From Goniomonas avonlea (lineage: Eukaryota; Cryptophyceae; Goniomonadida; Goniomonadaceae): a stretch of 20,234 nt of DNA. The stretch spans positions 1-20,234 of the forward strand of contig QUTJ01031803.1 in the NCBI GenBank assembly GCA_003573635.1, in the 5' to 3' direction. The translations under genes and the position numbers were made by a program. The notes under the pieces are model-generated. The model saw only the letters and a program-made list of their open reading frames with translations. It did not search any database and had not been told where the DNA came from. Positions 9,668 through 19,200 of this stretch are shown piece after piece. How positions within the stretch are numbered: the stretch's first letter is position 1; each line of letters opens with the position of its first letter.

Positions 9668-10150
9668 CATGCACTTCGCGAGCAAGTCCTCATTCCTTGG
9701 AGGAGTGAGCGATGTATGTGGCAAATGCAATGGGTGAGTTACCAGACCTTCCTGAAGCAAGTGGTTGGATCTATGCGACAGCAGTTACTGTTTTCCTGGT
9801 GTCAAGTTTATTCTCCTTGCTCCGGCCTGCTTGGAGACTGCAATGAGATAGAGCTGATGGATGGTCGACTCAAGAAACTGTGCCCTGCAAGAGAACGCGA
9901 ACGACCTGAACAGTGAACGTGAACACAATCGGATTGTAGAATTATGTCAAATACCGGTACAGTTGTCCCGGTAGTCTATTGCGCCCACAAGCAAACCGCC
10001 GTGTCGGCACGTTGCCTTCCAAGATCGAGCGTTGTCAAATTTGTATTCGTTCAATTTCGTTAGGGCCCTTCTGCCTCCGATCTGGGGCGATCACAAACCC
10101 CGCCTTCTCGAATGCGAGATTTTTCACTCTTGGGGTTGAGGCTCCTGCAG
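9668..10150. other. Gap between BRCT gene and first supported EF-hand exon; possible 5' exons
   Basis: It begins right after the BRCT-gene stop. I see no strong gene, but two things could be 5' exons of the EF-hand gene. A short Met-Tyr-Val-Ala-Asn-Ala-Met reading at 9712-9733 ends at a good GTGAGT donor. A polar helix-like reading at about 9888-9950 (ENANDLNSEREHNRIVELCQ) ends before a GTACAG donor near 9952. I could not join them with confidence. Confidence 0.35.
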
Positions 10151-13100
10151 CAACACTTTGCTTTCTTGTTCACAACCAACTCAACAACCCAGTGATCGTC
10201 ACACACTCCGACAAAATTCGGACCCAGAAAAGATCTTCGATGGTGAAGCTGGCCCGCAGGCGCACCCACGTGCAGATGAAATCTGCTCGGTGCCAGGGGC
10301 ATCAGCTCGGCCTGACGGGAAGACACCTCAAGCCTCTTTACATGCTCCTTTTGGAACCGGTGAAGTTGCTCATACAAAAAACATTTGGTATGACTCTTCA
10401 TGTTGCGTGTGAATAGGCAGCTGACAGCGAGACAGACGCCTTGGACACCGATCATGACGGCCACATTGGCCAAGAGGTCCGGTTTCTGGAATGTGACCTT
10501 TTGTTGTTGAGCCTGACGGATGTGCAGGAAATTATTATCCGAAGTGCAGTCAATGGGGATATTACGCATGACGACATCTGGAACAAGCTCGCACGATTTT
10601 TTAACAGATTTTACAAGCATCAGCGTATCGAGGCACGTCGTTCGGCCGATCCAACCGGTCAATCATACACCCTCATTTGTCCCTGCTCACGCATCTCTGA
10701 TAGGTGGAGGAATTTGGCCGTGGACTTGTCTTCACGGTGATGAATCAGACTCTGACGGCGCCAGCTTCGTTCCCTTGCTTTCGCTCTCTGCTGCATTGGC
10801 TCAGCATGTGGGTCCAACTTCCGCCTCTGCAGAGTGTTATGCTTGCAATGGTCCACACCGCCTGTTGTGTTGCATGGTTTGAAGCTTGTCTCATTCGCCG
10901 CGCCTTACAGACAAGTGAACACCAAGGTCGTCTCCCTCGCTGAAACCCTTCTGGATCAGGCCCTTGTCCCATTGCGGGATGAGGATAAGGTGACTCCGAA
11001 TGCTAGTTGTGCAAGCCCTGTGCGTTGCCACTAGGCATTTGCATTATTACGATTACTAGAGCCCTATACCTGCTCAAGTGATGACTTGAACCTTGACAGG
11101 TGGCTCTAGACTCCACCCTTGCTGCTCTCTATGCCGACCCCACGGTAAGTTGGCAAAAAGACCGATTTGTGTGCGCTCAATAAAATGACGCCTGTCGGCA
11201 TTCGAGTTCTTCTTGGATAGGTTTTAAGCTTGTTGATACTGCAATTCGAAACCCAGTGTTGATCCAACCCCACAGCTCGATGTGGTGCAACGAACGCACA
11301 TCCAAGCCCTCGAATTATGGATCTCGCACACATCGCAACTCTTTTTACAGGAAGCGTACTCAATACTGGACGACGATAACAATGGCAGTATCACATGTAA
11401 CGTGCGTCGCTTTGACTGACTGCTCAGCAGCCTGTTCGTCCCCCCCCACCGCTCACTCACACGAGCACAGGACTTCAAACAGTGCCAACCGGGTCTGTAC
11501 GAGAGGCTGATCGCGTGTTTTCCTCACCACTCGATGGTGCGTTGAAAGTGACAGTGTCGCGACACCGACAGCCCAGCCGTTCCATTCTCTCTGTGTGCCA
11601 AGAGAATCTTGGCTCTGCTGGCGTGACGTCTGCAGAGCCATTGCATACAGTGTGCCCAGTCCACCTTGCCTTTCACAGGCATCTCGATTGTTCTTGGGGC
11701 GACAATGCGATTGGATCCACGTCGAGAGCGGCGTCTGCAGATACACATCGAGTTTGCTCATTGTGCTTGGTTGGCAGTGTCTCGCGCAGTCGCAGGGTTG
11801 GCACGCACACACAGGTTCTTGTTGGTATTCGTCGTGTTCGGTAGCAGCTGCTGGGTGTGGCTTGCGAGAGTGCCGCGCCACGTGTGGCCGAGCAGCCAAC
11901 TGTGATAATTGTCCTGTGACTGCCTGCCTTGCAGGATGACACAATTGACCTGGAGGAACTGTCGCAAGGTTTTATGGGTATTGTAATGGCAGGCCCACCA
12001 CCTGCTTTGCCAGCCGCTTCTGCTCGGGTTGTCGAATTCTGCCGCCGGATACAGGTTGGTCCGCAATAGCCGATCCGGCAAGTCATTAGGACGGATTGTT
12101 CACTGTGGAAACGTGCCCAACTTTGCGTGATTCACACTAAAAGAGCCTCAGATGCACTCACCCGTACGGGACCCCCGACGGAGACACCCCTTCAGATCGG
12201 TCGAACGCATAGCACCCTCTGCGTGCTACGCTTCATCAGATGGAGTTATTGGGAGTTTCAAGATCTTTTCCATGACACGGAGAGAGGGAGTGTAATATTG
12301 TTCGAATATCCGAAGCTGTCTGAGGTCTCTCTCCAAATCTCACGCACACGCACACATCCATGAATTGCGTCAAGATACCCATGGATCCGATTTATCTCAG
12401 AAATTGAACGGTCGGTATTTCAGAACGGACCCACCCTTGGTGAGCACAAGAACAGTGCTCCTGACCCAGTTTGGGTCGGAGCCTGCACCTATGCCACATG
12501 CACCTGTCAATCTGTCGCGCACATCTCAATCACATACAGCGCACGCTTGTTTTGACTGACTTACTCAGGAGCACGCGGACCTGCACCTCGACACAGAGGC
12601 AAACGCGTTGCTGAGTGCCGCTGGCAGGGTCAACACCCATCAAATGAGGATGGTATGCTCCCCCCGAGAGTGTTTAGACTGAGTGTCTGCGACCGTTATG
12701 GGAGAGTTTGATGTGCCCCGGTTGTGTGAATGTGTACCTGTGCCTGACTGCGCCTTGTGAATGCGTGGGGCGGCGTGTCTGCGTGTGTGTCTGTGCGTGT
12801 GTGTCTGTGTACGGCTGTGCGTTCATGGCGAGTCACTTCATGTGCATCAGCAGACCACACAATCACCAACTCTTGCTTTGCTTGGCTCACGGAGTGTTGC
12901 GTCGATTCTCTTCCGAGCCTCCGGCCACTGATGCCGTCTGCTGCAGCTCAAAGCGGCAAAACAGTTAGTTCCGTTCGAGACCATTGCTTTGATTGAGCAC
13001 GCCTGGCTGGTTCTCGACGAGGCCTGCGTCGACGCCATCACGATTGACGTCTTACGACGGTGCGTCAATTGTGGCCGAGGAGGGAAACCAGAAAGGGGAG

Positions 13101-14185
13101 GCCAGGCAGGCTCTCCACCAGCGATTAAGAGTGCAAGTGGCTTATGGCTGAGAGGGTTGACTCAGAGTGTTTGTTGGTTTCGAGTGTTCCTTGACTCCTT
13201 GCCATTTGGCCATAATTTGGAGCGTGCCTTTTGCGCTGCGTGGATGCTCTGACCTTGTTTGACAGGTTTGACAGTGACGTGACACAGAAGATGGTAGCGT
13301 ACCTGGACGCTGTTCCAGGTGGAAAGCACGACGGTGAGTCATGTTACATTTTGTCGAACAGTCTCATATGAGATCACTGTGATCATGCTAAAGGACCGTG
13401 TATTCCTCACACTGTGAGATGTTCTGAGCTGTTCGATACTTCGCGTGTGATTTTGTGAGGCCGTTTTTGGTCTTTGAGTCGATTCAGATCTTGTATGCCA
13501 CCGTTTGACAGCATTCTTGATCGATTTCACTCTCTTGATCCTCGTGAAACCCAGACACGAGTGGCTGCGTGCCCGAGGCAGATTGATTCAACTCCCGTGG
13601 CTGCAGGCACCATCACCTTGGAGCAATTTCAAGATGGTTTCGTGCTCCTCGCCCTCCAGGAAGCGCAGCTGCAGCCACGCAATGCCATGAAGCTTGACGC
13701 AGGACTTCTTACGCTGCAGGTGAGAAAAAACGAGCGTCTTTAGGAGCTGTACTGAGCTGCTTGATTAGAAAATGCTAGATCCGGCGTGTTTCCGAGCAGG
13801 TGAGCTGTCGTGAGCTGCTGGCTTAGCAAATGTGAGCAACACGAGCATCGTTACAGCAAGCAGTGTAATGAGCTGTTTGATTAGAGATGTGAGCTCTATC
13901 GAGCATCGTTACGAGCAGGTGAGCTGTTTGGCTTAGAAAATGTGAGCAATATCGAGCATCTTGGCGTCCATGATAGAGCGCCTTTTGGACGAGGTCCGCT
14001 TGTTCAACAGGCCGCAACGTCCCTCAGGCATGAGACTGGCGTTCGCTCGACTCTGAACACGTTCGCTGCAGACGGAAATGAGCGACTACATCAAACTGCA
14101 GGCCGAGCGACTGCTGCTCGACGTCGTGTCGTCACACCGTCCCGCACCGGCGGTGCCTCCCGACACAAGCACTGACAGTCTGTGA
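10151..14185 (+). CDS. Multi-EF-hand protein with C-terminal coiled coil (possibly Rab11-FIP class II-like); 5' end unresolved
   Basis: This is a predicted Ca2+-binding protein. Supported exons: 10421-10476, 10710-10736 (27 nt), 10885-10989, 11100-11144, 11276-11401, 11471-11536, 11935-12054, 12401-12439, 12569-12652, 12947-13059, 13266-13333, 13607-13719, about 13957-13993, 14072-14185; 10151-10359 is a possible disordered 5' exon. EF1 is LDTDHDGHIGQE + EFGRGL, canonical, split by an intron before loop position 12. EF2 is LDDDNNGSITCN + DFKQ, split at the same place. EF3 keeps only DDTIDLEELSQGF; the exon carrying its first half (11537-11934) was not found. EF4 (VLDEACVDAITIDVLRR) is degenerate. 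EF5 (KHDG + TITLEQFQDGF) lacks the acidic residue at position 12. The end reads MIERLLDE + TEMSDYIKLQAERLLLDVVS, helical. The phase into the exon near 13957 does not match directly, so a microexon in the repeat-rich intron may be missing. The exact fold family is uncertain. Confidence 0.62.
12700..12835 (+). repeat. TG-rich simple sequence in an EF-hand gene intron
   Basis: Irregular GTGTGTCTGTGCG-type repeats lie in the 294-nt intron 12653-12946, between exons reading HLDTEANALLSAAG and PFETIALIEHAW. The ORFs here are Cys/Val-rich and not coding. Confidence 0.7.
13744..13956 (+). repeat. Degenerate tandem repeat containing paired splice-site motifs in the EF-hand gene
   Basis: Three to four diverged units share the order: GAGCTG(C/T)TTGATTAG, AAAATGTGAGC, ATCGAGCATCGTTACGAGCAG, GTGAGCTG. 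Each GAGCAG|GTGAGC matches the true upstream junction CTTACGCTGCAG|GTGAGA (13719/13720). The last unit runs into the next exon (GAGCATCTTGG versus GAGCATCGTTA). Each unit therefore offers TTAG acceptors and CAG|GTGAGC donors enclosing segments of roughly 30 nt. Confidence 0.8.
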
Positions 14186-14227
14186 CTGGAACACCCTCCT
14201 GCTCGACGTCGTGTCGTCGCACCGTCC
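14114..14227 (+). repeat. 29-bp direct repeat: end of the last EF-hand exon duplicated in the 3' UTR
   Basis: CTGCTCGACGTCGTGTCGTC plus nine further bases occurs at 14114-14142, in coding sequence for LLDVVSSHRP, and at 14199-14227, beyond the stop codon at 14183-14185, with one mismatch. The copies are 85 bp apart and so in different frames relative to the first reading. Confidence 0.88.
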
Positions 14228-15011
14228 TGGTCCGCCGATGCTTGTGACTGGGACGGGCCTCGAGCTTCCTTGTGTTGTAGCTGCGGCAGCTGTGCCCCCT
14301 GTACATGTACTGCTGTCTTGTGCGTGTGTTCGGCTGAAATCGGCGTTGTGACCGGACTGTCGATTAATGTCCGCCCACCGTCAGGAGAAGTCTGTGTGTG
14401 TTTGTGTGCGCGTGTTTGCGTGTGTGTGTCAACTTGTGTGTGAGTTGTGTGGAATCGACTGCAACATCGTGCCGTTTGCATGGCAAAGGTTTAGACATTG
14501 CAACGGCGTGTGCGTGTGCGATAGATCTATGTGCGTGCGTGTGCGTGTGTGTATATATCTATGTGTGAGCGTGTGCGTGTGTCTGTGCGTGGTGTGGTAT
14601 GGTGAATGGGCGTTTTAGCTCTGTGTCTGTGGCCAGCGGACAAGCGCCTGTGAGTGTTTCGACTGGCAAAGGCCCTGCACACTGCGCGCCTCAGGCGTAT
14701 TGCGGGCCAGTGAGTGAGTGTGCTGTTTGTTGTATTTGCTTTGTCCTTGTGTTTGCCTGAGGAGGTTGGCGGGTCGAGGGCACGAGTGCCTCCTCGTTGC
14801 AATAGCGTATTTTGCAACCGCGAAGGCCGGATTGCGCGTTCCGTGGTTATTCCAGGTCGTGAGTCCTAAGCCACTGTGTTTGCGATTTTCGGTGAAATAG
14901 AACTCTGAGTGATGGGTGACAAGTTCATGGTGGGGTTAGGATAACAATGTGATCGGGTCTCAGGGTAATAAATCATTTTTCAACGATACTTTTGCGTCTC
15001 TTGGACACCAC
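14186..15011. other. Convergent intergenic region, TG-rich, no gene
   Basis: It lies between the ends of the plus-strand EF-hand gene and the minus-strand MPPED gene. It contains TG-rich simple sequence at about 14383-14605, including a short TATATAT. A plus-strand AATAAA lies at about 14967, roughly 780 bp beyond the EF-hand stop, which would imply a long 3' UTR if used. Short ORFs are repeat-derived. No RNA gene is recognisable. Confidence 0.6.
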
Positions 15012-15915
15012 TCAGCTGTGCTCTGGGCGCACGGGCAAATCAATGACGACGGGGGAGTTGTGAGGCTCATAGCTCTGTGTGCAGCTGGAAGCGTTAACAA
15101 ACGTCGTAGTTCCGTCGCTGCTGACGCCGTAGCCTTCATGAATGTGACCAAATACGTGGAGAGCTGGGCGCACTCGCCGCTGCACCTCAAGGAGCAAGTC
15201 TTCGCAACCCACTCTGTCATCGAGTGAGAAATTGGATGCATAATCGGTACTCGTAGCACCTGTGTCCATCGGAGCAGAGGTCCCCACGCCCGAGAGGTGG
15301 ACCGTGCGTAACCAGTATGTCAGTATCGTCTGGAATCTGTGCCCACTTCTGTTGAAGCGGTTGTCCTCGTGGCAGATTAAATGCCCAAGAGCAGAACCGA
15401 GGCTGCCAAGGTGAACCGTAGATGCGGTATCCTTCGACAACGACCGAACTGTCCTCGAGGTAATGGCATGAGCGCTCGAGGGCCGCCCGGACAGTGGCAT
15501 AATCGTAAGGTTCACGATGGTGAAATCTCTTCCAGTTCGGGGCAAAACCGGTCAAATACGAGGTTGGATGAAGACTCGCGTCATGGTTCCCGGCTATAAC
15601 AATCTTGTGTTTATGCGGCTGCTGTGCCAAGAACTCGGAGAACCCTTCGACTTGCCGCAGGACGCCGGTGTCAGAGAAGTCGCCAGCGTGGATGAGGACG
15701 TCACCAGCTGGAATCGGAATGTCCGAATGGAGGGAATGCGTGTCACTGATGCACACGAACCGAACTGTTCCCGGGGCTTGTTCGTGCACTGGCTCGGAAA
15801 CTTCACAGGCCGGAGCAAACGATAAACGAAACGGCGACGGCAAAAAACTCTGCTCAGGAGCCAAACGGTCCCAAGCCACATCTGACTGCTTTGCCATCGG
15901 AGACCGGAGCCACAA
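15012..15915 (-). CDS. MPPED1/MPPED2 (239FB)-family metallophosphoesterase, complete, 2 exons
   Basis: This is a binuclear-metal calcineurin-like phosphoesterase, probably a cytosolic phosphodiesterase. Exons 15915-15260 and 15213-15012 are joined across a 46-nt intron (GTGCTACG...GATGACAG) in phase 2 and give 285 residues; vertebrate MPPED2 is about 294. Metal-site motifs in order: FVCISDTHS (Asp58, His60), HAGDF (Asp79), GNHD (109-112), VTHGPPLG (His204), GHIHEGYG (His242, His244). Family-specific stretches are YGSPWQPRFCSWAFNLPRGQ, VQRRVRPALHVFG and FVNASSCTQSYEP; they match MPPED1/2 closely, so the family is certain. The start is the first Met of the exon; Met7 (15897) is an alternative. 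The first ~50 residues are poorly conserved. It is divergent from the LRR gene and convergent with the EF-hand gene. It predates or lies outside the vertebrate MPPED1/MPPED2 split, so I give no symbol. Confidence 0.95.
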
Positions 15916-16284
15916 CCGACCGCACGCCCTGAAGTCAGTGCGCCCGAAAAAAGGTTTCGGGCTGCATTTGGAGCTTGGATTCTTGGAAATGTTGAATCGT
16001 CGCTTGATCCCATATAAACTGCGTTCATTACACCGCTAACTGACATGCTGTACAACTTACCGGTGGTGAATCAACGGTCACGATCTGCTCTAAAGTTACA
16101 AATTCGGAATTTCAATTCCAGTCACAAATCCGAGTTATCTATGGGGCACGCTATCCATGATCTTTCACTGGATAACGTCATCAAAAATTGTGAGGGAGCG
16201 TCTTGGTTGGTCGGTTAACCTATGCACATGGCTGCGGATCAGCGAGACTGATTCCTGCGAAACAGCCCTGTTCTGGTTTGGACA
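15916..16284. promoter_or_regulatory. Intergenic interval between divergent MPPED and LRR genes; candidate shared promoter region
   Basis: It is 369 bp between start codons on opposite strands. Its middle (about 16000-16190) is AT-richer than the flanks and includes CATATAAAC at 16011. An overlapping plus-strand ORF from 16157 could be a 5' leader ORF of the LRR gene. No promoter element can be assigned firmly. Confidence 0.4.
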
Positions 16285-19200
16285 ATGCCCGAGGTTGAGA
16301 CACGTCCTGAAGTCTCGAACGATCCACGTATGGTCCCTGAAAACTTCAAGGATGCAGAGAACGGGGATCACGCGTTGAGACGGTTGCGCTCCGAGGAGGG
16401 CTCGCTCCCACCGCGTTCGGAGGAGGGTCCGCGTCCACAACCAAATAGCTCAGTTACTGAGACCGCTCAACCAGTCTTGGATTTGCAGACGCAAACGACA
16501 GTTGTGTCTGAAGCTGTGTCTCCGCCCCCCCCCCCACGCAAGGCTCCAGTGTACTCCCCCCCCGCTCTTGGTCTACCCTCTGACGATGTTCCACAAGATG
16601 GGAAGAAGAGTGTTCTCCGTACCACACTGAAACAACTTTTGGCTCGTCCAAGACACATACCCGTTCCTGTTGTTTTCATTCCCTCTCCGAGTCCGCACGA
16701 TGGTTCTCCTTTTGCACTGTCGGAGCCTCAGCCTCCAGCAACAGATCAGGCGAGTCCAGTGAGGGCAGTTATGATGGCAAAATTACGGGCTCGTGGCCAT
16801 GAACCACGCCAACGAGCGAGAAGTAAGGGCAGTTCTGGGTCCGAACCTGAGGTTGCCAAGTATATTGATGCTGAACCGATCATGGGTGAACCTCCCCCAC
16901 ACCCTGTGCCACCGGTGGCGACTCCCGCGCCGACTTCACCGAAAGAAATGCAAATTGAACTTTCTCACCATCCAGTTGCGGTCACTACTCACTCAGATAC
17001 CGATTTAAATAGCCCCAGACTTGCCTTGACCCCCCAAGTGAACTCTGGGTTTTCGTTTGACGATCGCTTGTCGGCCAAGTCAAGAGTCGAATTGGCTTTT
17101 GGAGACTGTACTCCATCCCCAACTCCTCTTGCTGCTGTCGCTGTTGCTGGTGATGCGCAAGATTCGACTTACTCGAGACTAGTGTCCGTATGCGACACTC
17201 CACCTGAGATTGCTCTTTTTGCGTCTCAACCAAAGATTGTTGACCCGACTGGTTCCCCACCCCGGTCGCCCCAGGATGTGTTTGTTGATTCATCTTCTAG
17301 TGAACCACAGGTGCTGCTCCCGCAGCTGCCACCTCAGATGGAGATCACCCAAGAGGATCATGAGTGCGTGTCACGGACTGGCAGCAAAAGGAATGTCCTC
17401 TCCGGCTTTTCTCTCACCAGCGTATCGATGGCAGCAACAACTCCAAACGGCTTCGAGATGACCAAGTCGGGCCAGTCGCTTACTTCTGCTCGAGCAGAGC
17501 CCCAGCCCGAGGCCACACCAGGTGGCGCCGCAGCCACAGCTGTTGCGCTCCCCGCAGTTTCTCCAACCAGGTTCGGACTTCCCCTCACCCTGCCGCTGCA
17601 GTCGACTTGCCCTCCCCCATCCCCTCTCACTCGCTGTGTGTGTGTGCGTGCGTGTGCGGTTGTGTGTGCGTGCGTGCGTGCGTGCGTGTGTGCGTGTGTG
17701 CCGCGCGTGTGCTGCGTGTGTGTTACCCGCAGTTCTCCACTCACCCTATCTGTTCCATGTCTGCCTCCGTCCCCGTGCCTGTGTCTGTGTGGTGTTTTGT
17801 GTGCCCCCATTCGCTTCGCACTAAAAACGACGCAGGATTTCTCCTCCCAGCCCGCTCGAAGTGGCACCTCAGGGCCCGAAGCTTTCACCCGGGATGCGCA
17901 CACGGTTTGTGAGCCTGACGCCGCCCAGTGGGGGGAGCTGGAAGAGCGAGCGCCAGCTGTCGTGGCGGCGGGATGACAGCGGTGCCGGCGTTGACGATCC
18001 GCAGAGCTGCACGAGCGCGAGCTCAGACGGCGGCATGTGGCGGGACGCGGAGTCTCACAAGGAGCGGGTTGTGTCCGCGGCCGCCACCTCGTAAGCCTGA
18101 TGTTTCTGCTCGCGCTTTGATGTGCCTGATGTTTCTGCTCGCGACACCTTTGATGTGCCTGATGTTTCTGCTCGCGACGCCTTTGATAAGCCTGATGTTT
18201 CTGCTCACGTCGCCTTTGATGTGCCTGATGTTTCTGCTCGCGACGCCTTGGATAAGCCTGATGTTTCTGCTCGCGTCAGCTCTGATAAGCCTGATGTTTC
18301 TGCTCACGTCACGTTTGATGTGCCTGATGCCTTTGATAAGCCTGACGTTTCTGCTCGCGTCACTTTTGATCGTTATGCATGCACACACCGGCGGGTTGAG
18401 TGGTTGTTGGGCCTTGGGAAGGAGTGGTTGGGCGTGAAGAAGGAGTGGTTGGGCGTGAGGAAGGAGTGGTGAGGAAGGAGTGGTTGGGCGTGAGGAAGGA
18501 GTGGTTGGGCCCTGGGGAGGGAGTGGTTGGGCCCTGGGCAGGACGCTGACATTCCACTGCAGCGTGCGGCGCCTCCTGCTCCCCAACTGCATGATAACCG
18601 ACGAGGAGCTCGAGGTGATGGCGCCTGAGCTTCCCCTTGGGCTGATCGAAGTCGACCTCTCCTACAACAACTTCTCTGCTATCGGTGCGTCCACTGCTTA
18701 GTCGTCGGGTCAAAACAAGAGCTGGTTGGTGCAAAACCTGGCTGTACCCTCTGGAATATCCAGTACCAAACATACCAAATATCCAGAATCAAATACACAG
18801 CATCCAATGTCCGCCTCGCCCCTCGCCCTCACCCCCCGCTCCCGTCTCACTGTCCTCTCTCCCTCACCACCCGCTCCCGTCTCTCCCTCCTCTCTCCCTC
18901 TCTAACTTCCCTCCCCAGGGCTCCGGCCGTTCATGCTCGGGTTGACAGGCTGCGAGGCGCTCGAGTCTCTCAATATCAGGTGGGGTTGTAGTTCTTCCTC
19001 GTGCACCTCTGTCTCTCGGCAGTAAGATTTTATGCAAGGATCAGCCATACGTGCGCACCGACATGCACTGCACAAACTTTACTTCTGCGACGAGTCTGTG
19101 CTCCCTCCCTCCTCGCTCTCCGCTCCTCCAGAACTTCAGCTCCGTCGGTGTCTGCCGGCGTGTCTCTGTTCCCACTGTCTCTTTGTCTCCTGGAGCCGCT

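Noticed and set aside
10060-10662. Minus-strand ORF of 200 codons as a separate gene
   Set aside because: It overlaps the EF-hand exon 10421-10476 on the other strand, has no recognisable motif and mixed composition. A small antisense gene is not fully excluded.
17358-17903. Minus-strand ORF of 181 codons with His/Thr repeats
   Set aside because: It is the antisense of a TG-rich intron and LRR-gene exons 1 and 2; His-Thr-Arg repeats come from the CA/TG tract.
18122-18472. Plus-strand ORF made of PDVSARD repeats as a repeat protein
   Set aside because: It lies within a minisatellite intron between two exons that join in correct phase; the array is open in more than one frame, and the exon 2 frame meets a stop at the donor. 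Retained-intron coding is not supported.
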